From positions 186,001-250,000 of the forward strand of contig JAGFMI010000017.1 in assembly GCA_021030905.1 (NCBI GenBank): a DNA stretch of 64,000 bases, read 5' to 3'. The stretch is from Pyrenula massariospora. Its lineage: Eukaryota; Ascomycota; Eurotiomycetes; Pyrenulales; Pyrenulaceae. Shown here one piece after another: positions 46,185-55,761 of the stretch (the stretch's first letter is position 1; each line of letters begins with the position of its first letter). The position numbers were made by a program, and so were the translations under genes. The notes beneath the pieces were generated by a model. It was given only the letters and a program-made list of their open reading frames with translations, was not told the DNA's origin and searched no databases.

Positions 46185-47366
46185 GGAGGTTGGCGAGTTA
46201 TTGCGTAAGGCGTTCATGGGTAGGTATCGAAGGAAGCAACAGGCTGTGTCATACGTGAAGGGAAATATGTGGAGGGTTTCCTGGTGGACGGGCGTTGTAT
46301 AGTGTTTGAGTGTTTGCGTTTTACAGCGAGAAAACAGCAGGGATATGATGGCTAAGAGATGCATCTTGTCGACTACGTATCATGTACTTTTTGATCATGG
46401 GCATTTGCGATGACCAAGACTACTGGAGCTAGTCGACGAAGTTACTAGACATTGTATTCTTTGCTCGTTCTCTCTATATCGGAACGGATATGAAAAGGCG
46501 TATTCCACTCCCAAAAGGTTGGTTTAGTTTTAGGAAGATTCATCAGATACTGCGGAGAGCAACCTGTTCGATCATTCAGAGTCAGGGTTGTCACTACCCT
46601 AGCAATGTTGTTATGAGTGCCCAACCTATTGCGCGGTTAGCTTCCCTTTTAGGTTGTCCTTTTGCAGACGGTCGTTTATTCTCAGAAAGGCCCTTCGGCC
46701 CCCATCAATCACTGTTGTCGAGGTGCTCGGTTGGAGGCTTGGCATTGTTCCTGAATAACCAACGCCTGGTGCTGTATCTAAGAAGATTCTCCATTTGCCT
46801 AACTCTATCTATATGTAATTCTTGTCCTTTAGTCATGGCATTAATGTGGCCCATTCTGTTTGCCGCACACGTCGGAAACTTATCACTCCAGTTCGCACCA
46901 TGTAATGTAGAGTATCCTGCGCTCTTCGGCCGTCCTTTAATTGTGCACCTTTCTTTCCCTCTTGTCAATCATGCTGTTCTTCACTTCACTCGTCATTTTC
47001 TGTGTGACATTAGTGAATGCGCGCTCAATAAGGGTTGTCAAAAGGACTTGCACCGAACAGAAGGCGACATGGTTGGACCAGGACATTCACACAGTAATGG
47101 AGATGGGCTATGGCATGTTCAGACCATTTTGATGAGATGCTAGACCTAATCTTTCTTCCCAGCTGGAGCGTATTTTCTGAAAAATAAACATCCATTGGCG
47201 ATGGATAGCCACAAAGTCTACATGATCAACCCAGATCCAACCCAGTCAGCAGGTACGGAGCCGAAACCTCAAGGCTTCCAGAGCTCCCACCACTGCCCCT
47301 TCAAAGGCCGCTAAATGACCGGTGCACCCGTCTAACATTGACTGTTCGTTGACTTCAAGCATAGAT
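46185..47366. other. Intergenic region with no recognisable gene
   Basis: 1.18 kb. A 200-codon open frame on the plus strand (46490-47143) has no domain, mixed composition and competing frames on the other strand, so I do not call it. A non-coding transcript cannot be excluded. Confidence 0.35.
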
Positions 47367-48641
47367 ATGTTCCGAAGTGTTACAATGATCAATTCCATGG
47401 AAATCCCTCAAGATGTCTTGATATTTTGTGGCGACGCCCATATCCGGCGGATATCATCGAGTAACGGCAGATATTATGATACGGCTTTCAGGTACCCAAA
47501 TGGCGAAGCCGGGGCGGTGTACATTCCATGGATGAAAACGCCTTTGTGTCAGCGCCCTAGTCCTCCTCTTGCCTATGTGGTGAACGGTCTGAGCCCTAGG
47601 GTTAGATGTAGAAGCTCTTCTCGTTGACACTAATTTAGGTCAAGGAGGCTTTTTGAATCAAGTTCACATACAAATCTGCCGCCCATACTGGCCGCGTGAG
47701 CTTCATCGAGATGCGCGATCAATCTCGATAATTCGTGAAAAGGGACTATCTAAAAAACCACATATGAACTTTCTACGATACATCGACCCGCCTGAACTTA
47801 CGCTTTTCCATGATAAGTGGTCAATTCGTGATAATGAATTCGGTACTAAACCTCAAATTACAGCTTATGCATGGCCTAGGGGGCGTAGAGCAGCCTAGGG
47901 GTCCCACTACAATGCTAGCTTCTTTCAAGATTTTTGACGTCCCCTTTGAAATTAGCGGACAGCGAGTCAAAGGAGTACGACTCAGTCTAGTGAGATCTAC
48001 CTTCTGCAGATTATATTGCTAACAGAACATAGTATGGGTACAGCAAATGCGTCATTCTACGCGATATCGGTCCTCAGATCAATCATAGGCCAGAAGACAA
48101 CGCTGAATCGTACGCCTTGGAGGCCACCACCATCTTCCTTCAAATGAAAGTTAACCAGGGAGACCAGCCAATACACAAAACTATCAATTGGGCACTTGGG
48201 GCCCTTGAGCGCGATACGCTCTCTCCACCGAGAGACATCCATGCTCTCCGCAAAGCAGAAGACGAGGAGGCCCAAAAGCAAGGGGTTACACCGCCTCCAC
48301 CGCCAACGGGAGCTCATCCGAATGACGACAACATGGATGATCAGGTTAAAGCGGCAGAGCGTGTCCTCAGGTATGCATTTGACGGAAAGTATGAGAACAT
48401 TTATCAGTCGGATGAGCCGATGCCATCGTTGCCAAATATGGCAAAGTGGCCGGATCCATACAAGGCACCATTTCCACCACCGCCGGCAACTGGAGAGTGC
48501 GTTGCAGCAGGCAAGCGAGGGGAAGAATGTCAAAGACCACCAGTTGCTCCGTCTTCTTTACCAACTTCTACGACGGCCGTAGCTACATCGGCGATGGTGC
48601 CGCAACAGATAACTTCTGAAGAGCGGTGTGACGATGATTGA
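47367..48641 (+). CDS. Orphan multi-exon protein, unknown function
   Basis: Proposed exons 47367-47586, 47639-47827, 47880-47989 and 48033-48641 give 375 aa. The case rests on four consecutive open segments, each joined in frame by short GT..AG introns (52, 52 and 43 nt) with branch-like sequences (GACACTAAT, TACTAAAC, TTGCTAAC). The protein reads DVLIFCGDAHIRRI, VVNGQGGFLNQVHIQICRPY, TMLASFKIFDVPFEISGQRV, KCVILRDIGPQI and MKVNQGDQPIHKTINWALGA, then a Pro-rich low-complexity C-terminus. No known domain, signal peptide or membrane helix is seen. The donors of introns 1 and 2 (GTCTGA, GTGATA) are weak and the start is not secure. It may be lineage-specific, or the C-terminal exons may belong to a gene I have not resolved. 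Confidence 0.45.
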
Positions 48642-49824
48642 ACAGCGTCTTTCTTCTTCAGCGACGCGACTTATGTCACTTACTAGAGGCTTTCAAAGTC
48701 CGATTACGTTAAGTACCAATCTCCTGGTGTGATTCTTCTAACATCTCTTACATTTTTCTGTTCTAAGCCTTGAGGCTGCCGCAGCAACCTCGGGGCTCTG
48801 CATGGTGTCGGGTATTTAATAGAACAGCACATAAGAAGGAGCTGGAATGGCGACAGCACTTGGCCAAAAATGGCATTATCGAGGACCAGTTGTTTGACAG
48901 GAGAAGGCTCCGCGGAGAAAGATCCTGCAGCATCGCCTTGGGTAGCTGAGGTTACGTGTAAGCAAAGGGACTTGCATCCAACGGACCCGATGTTCAATGT
49001 GTGGATCGTTGGTTGAGGGTTGGGGCGTAGAAGTAGAGCTGTCTTGGCACGTGGCCCGACGCCGAGAAGGCCGGGGCGCCAAGACATGGTAACTATGACA
49101 CATCAGCCGCCCGCTTTGAGGAAAATCTGGGGTAAACATGATGCAATTCCACACTCTTCTCGCGCTTTCCTCGCTCTGTCTCGGCTTGCACTCGGATGGC
49201 GAGGAATGGCGCGACTGGATAATCATTTTCATTCCTGTGCAATGCTTCACCTCGCTCTCTGGGCGGTGGCTGGAAATGTTGTCTGGCTCTCCGACGGGGA
49301 AGACCGCTAGTTGTATTGATTGAGAAGGAATGATCAAAGTTTTCTTGCATGACTCAAGTCTCCACCGCCGTGGCACAAGCAAAGTATTAAATTATGATCG
49401 AGGAAAGCTCGACTGTCCATATGACCGCTCCTGCCCGTACACAGCCGCGGCGGAAGGACCTTTAGACCCATGTTTTTCTTATTCCACCTTTGCTCCGCCT
49501 GGGGAAGGTCTCTTCGCCTTCTGCACCTTTCTTCCCCCTTCACCCAGATCGTCGAATTTCTTGACTAATAGCCTCCAGACTCTCCGCGTTACTAATTTCC
49601 AGCGATAAATCTTTTCCTCTTGATAAGCTCAAGTCGTCCCAAGCGAATCCCACGGCATTTCCTTATCTTTTCCACGTAATTCCCACTCTTCATTGCTATA
49701 CCTTTGGGGACTCCTCAGCCTTGCCGCACATCTTCAACTCATAGGTTAACCCAATCAACATCTCTTGTTTTTCTCACACCTCAGGTCCCCACTGTGAGGT
49801 TCTATCTTGGGGCATTGGTGTGAG
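48642..49824. other. Intergenic region and leader of the LRR gene
   Basis: 1.18 kb. The last 350 bp are pyrimidine-rich, as in fungal 5' leaders. A 61-codon frame at 49138 and two minus-strand frames have no supporting features. Confidence 0.4.
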
Positions 49825-51526
49825 ATGATCGTTTCTCCGTTCCACTCCACCCCTACCTATTCTGAGACTCCCTGTTCTGGGGACAACCAGCCGCAATGGC
49901 AAAACACCGATTCGTTCGGAGCGGATCTGACCCGCGTTCACAGTAGCGGAAAGCTCCCGACTTCGATCTCAATTACTGAATTTTCAAGCGATTCGAGTGG
50001 AGAGGAGGACAACGCGCATCTCTCGCACGATGGATCGCCATTATACCCATCCTTTATTGAAAAGTTGCCTGTCGAGCTCTTGGGTACGTTCTCATGTCTT
50101 AAAACATCTCTCAGCCTTACTAAGATTCTATGCAGAGGATATCCTTTCGTTCCTTATGGTCGACCTCCCTCCAGCCACTTATGCTCCGCGAAATGAAGAT
50201 CTCACGGCCTGTCTGTTGACGTCTAAAACCATACATGCCGCGACTTTGAGCTTGCTCTACCGGAATGTCACCATCCCGCACTCTCAGATCTTTGCGAAAA
50301 TGCTTGCCAATCTCGCCAAGCATCCAGAACTTGGACTCTTCGTCCGGCGGCTGAACTTTTCTCACTACACCCAAGTTGGGTTTGGACGTACTCGACGAGG
50401 AAGCAATGAGCTTCTAAACGTCAAGCCCGAGACACTGATCAAAGCCTTGAAGCTTTTCCCAAACCTTCAAGAGTTTCTGGTGCACGAACATCTTGATGAT
50501 GAGCTCAACGCTGACGTTCTTCGTCAGCTCTTTCGCATGCCTTCTTTAGCCGCCATCGACTTTTGTGCCAGTTCTTCCCAGACATTCGTCCATGGCATGA
50601 ATGCTGCGATTGTTGATAATATCCACCTTCCAGCGACATTGCCTCGGTTGAGACGTCTTAATCTCCATGAGTGTGAGACGCTACAAGCTCCAGTCCTTGA
50701 GAGTTTGCTCCCCCGGCTGGTCAATTTGACGCATCTCGACGTCGCCCATACCCTCATCACAGACAAAGTCCTCGAATCGATCCCTTCAACAGCTCGCCTC
50801 ACACACCTCAACCTCATACGCTGCACACGCATCGTTGGCTCCAACGTCGTTCACTTCCTTACCACTCATCCTGCCGTCAAAGATACCCTTGTCTACCTCA
50901 ACCTCCACTGCGACATCTCACGCTACCGCCTCTTATCCACAAGCGACGTTACCAACCTCCTCCCGAACCTCCCACCAACCCTTCGATCACTCAATCTCAC
51001 CGGCGCCCACATCACCTCATCGCACATGCCCCACCTCCTCAACCTCAGCACGCACCTCGAAGAACTCGGCCTCGGCTTCACCGACCTCGAGGAGTCTCAC
51101 CTCCACGATCTCATATTCCCTCCCTCTGAATCCCGTCCATCCACCCTCCGCTACCTTGACCTCACAGGCATCGAATCCCTCACCCTCCCCGTCCTCGACC
51201 GCCTCACCTCCCCACTCAAATCCGCCTCCCCGCCGCCACCACCGCTCTGCGTCATCGAAGTCGGCGACACGATCGCCCCCGAGGCGCGCAAGCGGCACAA
51301 TGCGCAGGAGGCGAAGCTAGGCGCGGAGGTGCAGTGGGTGTTTGAGGACCAGGGGAGGAGGACGATGTTTGTTAGGAAGAGGGTAAGGGTGAGCAGAGAG
51401 GAGGCTGAAGAGGAGGACCGGGTGAGAGGGTGGAAGATGGGGGGCAGAGGGTGGGGGATGAGGAAGGTGCCGGTTGCGAGGCAGGAGGTTGGGGGGATGT
51501 ATCGGTTTTATATGTTTCGGAAGTGA
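49825..51526 (+). CDS. F-box-like leucine-rich repeat protein
   Basis: Two exons, 49825-50083 and 50136-51526, give 549 aa. The 52-nt intron (GTACGT..TATGCAG) falls inside the F-box-like motif and restores EKLPVELLEDILSFLMVDL (about 76-95). DLTACLLTSKTIHAATLSLLYRNVTI follows, typical of fungal F-box proteins. At least seven leucine-rich repeats come next (LPRLRRLNLHECE, LVNLTHLDVAHTLI, TARLTHLNLIRCTRI, PPTLRSLNLTGAHI, STHLEELGLGFTDL, PSTLRYLDLTGIES), of the AMN1/GRR1-like type. The C-terminus is charged and ends GGMYRFYMFRK. Such proteins usually select substrates for SCF ubiquitin ligases; the substrate here is unknown. GC content is higher toward the 3' end. Confidence 0.88.
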
Positions 51527-51736
51527 GGGGTTGATTGCGTTGGATGTACGGGGGGATTGATTGGATTGGGTTACGAGTTGTTATGATGTCTATGAGGAAT
51601 GAGCCTGCACTTCCACCTTGCCTTTAGAGTGTAGAGAGTTTGGGGTGGGTATGGAGGCGCTGCTTTTTTATCAAAAATCGTTCCAAGAGGGGAAGGGGAA
51701 TCGTTCATCATGGCGTTGCATCCGAGTTTTTGGACC

Positions 51737-51777
51737 TTTTTTTTTTAAAAAAAAATCGTCTCTCGAGGTTTCGAGAG
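51737..51777. other. T10A9 palindrome and CTCTCGA hairpin
   Basis: T10A9 (51737-51755) is followed by CTCTCGA-GGTT-TCGAGAG (51760-51777), a perfect 7-bp stem with a 4-nt loop. It lies 200 bp past the LRR stop and 450 bp past the ERG27 stop. It may be structural at transcript 3' ends, but fungal poly(A) sites do not require hairpins. Confidence 0.5.
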
Positions 51778-52188
51778 GGGAATTTTGCAACAGGGAAAAG
51801 TGAGATGTGTTGTGGTAGAGGTATAATATGATATAATATAATATGATATGAAACGGAACATATATCTTCTGGTGAGCACAGTGCAGTGCAGTACAATACA
51901 GTTGGTGGTACAGTGTTATTTGGATCGGGCATTGATCTGTCATAAATGGGGTTCTGGGTTGCGGCTCTGCTGTTTCTGGTTAGGAGATGGGTCCTGCCTG
52001 GCTGGCTGGGTGTGTAGGGAGGTAGGTAGGGATGGGGGAGTGCTCGTTTGTAATACGGCGGGGAGTGAAGCTCGATGGCTTGGCTCGCTCTGCTTTAGTT
52101 TAGAATGGGAGGGTTACGGTATGTTGAAATAAAATGAAACGAGACGATATAATTAAGTTATGTCAACACCCTACTTACATCCAATTTG

Positions 52189-52214
52189 TCTCTCTCTCTC
52201 TCTCTCTCTCTCTC
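52189..52214. repeat. (TC)13 microsatellite
   Basis: Thirteen TC units just past the ERG27 stop codon, so probably in its 3' untranslated region as (GA)13. Confidence 0.9.
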
Positions 52215-52230
52215 TTGGGTTTATTTTATT

Positions 52231-53562
52231 TCACTTCCTTTCTCCTCCTTCCCGCTCCGCCTCCTCAAGCAACCCCTCCCACCGCACACGGAGCCTTTCC
52301 ATCTCCGCCCACGCCCTTCGCCCGACCTCCTCAAACGTCTCGATATCCTCGCCCGTCACGGCCTGCTTGGCACCGGTCTTCTTGCCCCGGCGGCCGCCCC
52401 ACCAGTTGCGCCCCCCCTCGACGGTGCCGTCCGTGCCCCAGTCGTCGACCCACGTCTTGCGCAGCCCGGCGAGGCCGGGTGCCTGGTGGCCGAGGTGGGT
52501 TGTCGTGCTGCCCCAGAAGGAGCGGCGGGGGGAGTCGAGGGAGGTGAGGGTGGAGCGGGGGCAGAGGGCGAGGAAGACGGGGGATGCGGCGCCGAGGTAG
52601 GGGGAGATGGTGTGCCAGGGGGAGCCGAGGAGGCGGGAGAAGTGGAAGGTTAGGTGCATGGAGAGGGAGAGGAGGAGGGGGAGGGGGAAGATGGATGTTG
52701 CGCTTATGCCGGGTTGGCAGACGTGCTGGGTTGGGGGAGGGGAGAGGGGTTGCGGTAGCCGAGCGCTAGAAGAAGGCGTGAGATAAGCCTCGACGGAGTG
52801 CGCGGTGCAGGGGAGATTTGAGGTGAGCGCTAGGATGTCCGTGAGGCGTTTGGAGGATTCGTAAGGGGAGGTGGTGTGGAGGGCTTGGAGGTCGGAGAGG
52901 GTGAAGTGGTGGGTGCAGGCTTCTATGCTGCTGAGCCATATTATGCGCGAGGGCGCCTGGGGGAGTTGTGGGGAGCGAATGATAGGGAGAAGAGAGTGGA
53001 CGAGAAGGTAGTGGCCGAAGACGTTAGAACAGAAGACACTACCGAGGACGGGTTCGGGTTTGGATGTCTGAGGGGACGTGACGAGGCCGGCGGGGGCGAG
53101 CTTGTAGGACGGCCAGGTTACAGCTTGAACTGTATCGGTGAGGACAGTGAAGGTAGCGCGAGCCCAGTCCATGTCGATCCAACCGCCTATGCCGGCATTC
53201 AGTATGGCTACAGAGAGATAGGGAAGGATATTGTTCAGGCGACGAGCGCAGGCGCGGACCGAGAGGAGAGAAGAGAGGTCAAGGAGCTCTGGGTGGAAAT
53301 GGATTCTCTCTCTAGCTTCAGGAGGCGACTCGCGGGTTGGTCCATGTCTGGAAAGATGAGACTGAAGTGTCTGGATTGTTTCCTCGCTCTTGCGTGCCGT
53401 GCGAGTCGTAATGATCAGGGTCAATCGGGCATTTTGGGATGGTTGGTCAAGGAACTCATCAATCAAGCGCTGACAGGTTGCAAGGCCGAGGCCAGCGTTG
53501 GCGCCGGTAATGAGGATATATTTGTGAGAGGAGTTGTCCTCTGCAGCTCCGGGAGAGCTCAT
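52231..53562 (-). CDS. ERG27: 3-keto-sterol reductase (ERG27)
   Basis: 443 aa, single exon, ATG 53562. It is a short-chain dehydrogenase with NADPH motif TGANAGLG (19-26), LNAGIGG (121-127), NVFGHYLLVHSLLP (180-193), WLSSIEA with the catalytic Ser, and active site YESSK (234-238). The C-terminal half has hydrophobic stretches (FPLPLLLSLSMHLTFHF) and the family feature WGSTTTHLG. A long C-terminal extension (ETFEEVGRRAWAEMERLRVRWEG) is typical of filamentous fungal Erg27. It reduces 3-keto intermediates of C4 demethylation in ergosterol synthesis, in complex with Erg25, Erg26 and Erg28 at the ER. It is the target of hydroxyanilide fungicides in Botrytis. The frame is complete. Confidence 0.92.
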   Translation of the reverse strand: MSSPGAAEDNSSHKYILITGANAGLGLATCQRLIDEFLDQPSQNARLTLIITTRTARKSEETIQTLQSHLSRHGPTRESPPEARERIHFHPELLDLSSLLSVRACARRLNNILPYLSVAILNAGIGGWIDMDWARATFTVLTDTVQAVTWPSYKLAPAGLVTSPQTSKPEPVLGSVFCSNVFGHYLLVHSLLPIIRSPQLPQAPSRIIWLSSIEACTHHFTLSDLQALHTTSPYESSKRLTDILALTSNLPCTAHSVEAYLTPSSSARLPQPLSPPPTQHVCQPGISATSIFPLPLLLSLSMHLTFHFSRLLGSPWHTISPYLGAASPVFLALCPRSTLTSLDSPRRSFWGSTTTHLGHQAPGLAGLRKTWVDDWGTDGTVEGGRNWWGGRRGKKTGAKQAVTGEDIETFEEVGRRAWAEMERLRVRWEGLLEEAEREGGERK

Positions 53563-54307
53563 GAGTGAGTGTTGCTGGCATCTTGAAGCTTCTATGCTGA
53601 GGCTTTAAATTTTGGGTCTGTGGATGGGTGGAAGATGGACAAGCTTTCTATCTCGGAGGATTGCGCTCCGGGGCGGTGGCGTGTGCTTCGCTGAAGCTAG
53701 TCCGAAAGCAGAACACTGTTGTTCTATCTTCGAGTCCCTAACGCAAACGACTACCTAACTTGTAGACGACCTTTAGCGAAGGTTTCACAACATTTCCCCA
53801 GGCTCCAGGCGTATCAAATCTTTCTGATTTGACATGGTTGCTCAGAGAGTCCAATCAAGGAGACCTCGCGACACCCCCAAAAGAGGCTTCACATCGCAGC
53901 CCATCATAAGACACCGATTGAGAAACAAATCTTGAAGATCATTGTCAAGCTTGTGGCTGAAAGTCTAGTCTCATGGCATTTCGGATTTCCGTTTTCTTCG
54001 TTCCGTGCTTGCGCGATTTTGACTGGCATTCCTGATCGCATTCCACCCATGGGAACTCCATCACGTCGCCATGAGATCCAGATCCATCTTTGGAAAATAT
54101 TCCTTTGTTTGTGTTTCTTTCTCTCTTTTCTGCCTGCGTAAAAAATGAACTGTCACCCCCTTTGCGTCCACATTACTCCGGAAAGTCGGCCAACCGACCC
54201 TTTGTCTATTTTCAGCCTCCAGCAAGGCAAAAGTATATCTCAGCGAAGGCAAACTTATCTGTGTGTATGGTGGATGGCCTTTCAAACGTAGCAAATAAAT
54301 TTCGACA
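53563..54307. other. Divergent intergenic region between ERG27 and the CFEM gene
   Basis: 745 bp holding both promoters. No gene is supported. I did not find a convincing sterol-regulatory element. Confidence 0.4.
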
Positions 54308-55761
54308 ATGCGGCAGACTACTTTAGCTATCTTATTGGTGGGATCATGCTCTGTACTAGGCCAGAAATTTTCCGATCTCCCTTCTTGTGCCGTACGTATG
54401 TACCTACAATTCTTATATCTAAGCTGACGAAACTGTGTCATAGACAACATGTTATACAACTGCGGCTAGCGCAGCGAACTCCTGCGAGCAGTTCGACATA
54501 AAGTGCCAATGTACGAGCAGTGATTATGTCAGCACATTGTCTTGCTGTCTCGCATCCTCGTGTAACACACAGGATCAGCAGAGTAAGCTTCTTCGCCTCT
54601 ATTTTGCTAGACGATACTAATATTCAACCAGCGGCTATTAGCTACAATCTTAAGAACTGCGCTACCGTCAATGAGACTGCGCCAAATTATGTTGGCTGTG
54701 CAGGCGGCCAAGGTGGATCCGGACCTTCGTCTTTCTCGACAGCTGTATCCTCAAATGCATCCGCAAACCCACTAGTAGCCACAGTCACTGGTGACATACA
54801 GTCCGAAGTAACAAGTTTCCTGGGAGCAACGCCTGTAACAGCTACCTTCGCCGGTCAATCAATACTTACTGGCACTTGTACCATTCCGTACTTCGCAGAG
54901 GTCACAGACCCCATGGGGATGATAACCGAATTCCCTCAGATAGGGTGTTCGCATATTGAGGAGGGCTGCTGTCCGTATGACAGTCACGAGAACGCCGTGC
55001 TCACAAAATGCCCGGCAGATTACTTTACCACGTCGAGCGCTTGTTGTCCCTCGTAAGTTCCTTGCTTGGATTAAGGCCGACCTTCTCCTTGCTAACACCA
55101 TTTTAGCGGCTGGCAGATTTATTTTGGACAAATTGGTGGACAAACGCCCTGCTATACTATGCCAGCTACAACACATATTCCGGCGTCCAGTCCCGCGCAA
55201 GGGGTGGCAGTCATTACCGAGCACGTCTTCACTCGAATGTATAGTCTAGCACCTAATGCAGCCGCTGGGGCGAGCTCCGGTGTTTCGACAGGTGCAAAGG
55301 CTGGCATCGCAGTTGGTTTGACTGGTGGAGCCGCAGCACTCGCTGGCATCGGCGCCATGCTTTTAATACGCAGGAGGAAGGCTAAAGCGAAAGCCGCTGG
55401 TGATCGAGATGAGCCTCATGCCTACAATGAGGAAGACAAAAGTTCTGAGATGCCGGCATCGCCACCAGCGCATGAGCTGCCAAGTCCGTATGGTGGTATT
55501 TCACCACCATCCGCAACAACTCCGTGGCGAATTTTTTCACCATCAAAACAGATTGTGCAAGAACTACCTGGTAGTACTTATCTTCATGAGCTTCACCCTG
55601 CATATAGCGAAGCGAGGTCACCCTCTGAAATGCCAGCCTCAGAAGCTGATACGGCGCCAACAGTCTCGAACGTAGGTGCCTCGGAGATGGCTTCTGACTC
55701 AGGACACACAGTCTCAAGTCATGGTGTGATTTCGCCTCCTAGCTCACCGAGAAGAGGCTGA
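54308..55761 (+). CDS. CFEM-domain surface protein with single membrane helix
   Basis: Four exons, 54308-54391, 54444-54582, 54632-55052 and 55107-55761, give 432 aa. A signal peptide (MRQTTLAILLVGSCSVLG) precedes a CFEM domain with the full eight-cysteine spacing: PSCATTC, 10 residues to C, EQFDIK, CQC, 11 to C, LASSC, then 15 to C. The motif is complete only after removing introns of 52 and 49 nt. An extracellular region follows with a second set of cysteines (GTCTIPYF; IGCSHIEEGCCPYD; TKCPADYF; SACCPSGW; TPCYT). After the third intron comes one membrane helix (about 279-301, GIAVGLTGGAAALAGIGAML), a basic RRRKAKAKA stop and a Pro/Ser-rich cytosolic tail. CFEM proteins act in haem/iron capture, adhesion or host interaction; which applies here is unknown. 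The axial haem-ligand Asp is present (FDIKC). Confidence 0.9.

Larger units (their letters stand above)
51527..52230. other. Convergent intergenic region with several simple repeats
   Basis: 0.7 kb between the 3' ends of the LRR gene (+) and ERG27 (-). It holds a T10A9 run, a perfect hairpin, TATAA-type AT repeats at about 51822-51850 and a (TC)13 tract. No gene is supported. Confidence 0.5.

Noticed and set aside
46490-47143. 217-codon open frame on the plus strand
   Set aside because: No domain or signal peptide, composition unlike the neighbouring genes, and frames of similar quality overlap it. No plausible splice partners were found.
49138-49323. 61-codon frame with a signal-peptide-like start (MMQFHTLLALSSLCLG)
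   Set aside because: Too short, with no conserved pattern, lying in the presumed leader region of the LRR gene. A chance hydrophobic start is likely.
48704-49382. Two minus-strand frames of 127 and 168 codons
   Set aside because: No recognisable domain; Arg/Ser/Pro-rich sequence typical of antisense or non-coding frames.
52231-52653. Plus-strand open frames opposite ERG27 rich in Gly/Ala or Pro/Ser
   Set aside because: Shadows of the GC-rich ERG27 coding strand; no independent evidence.
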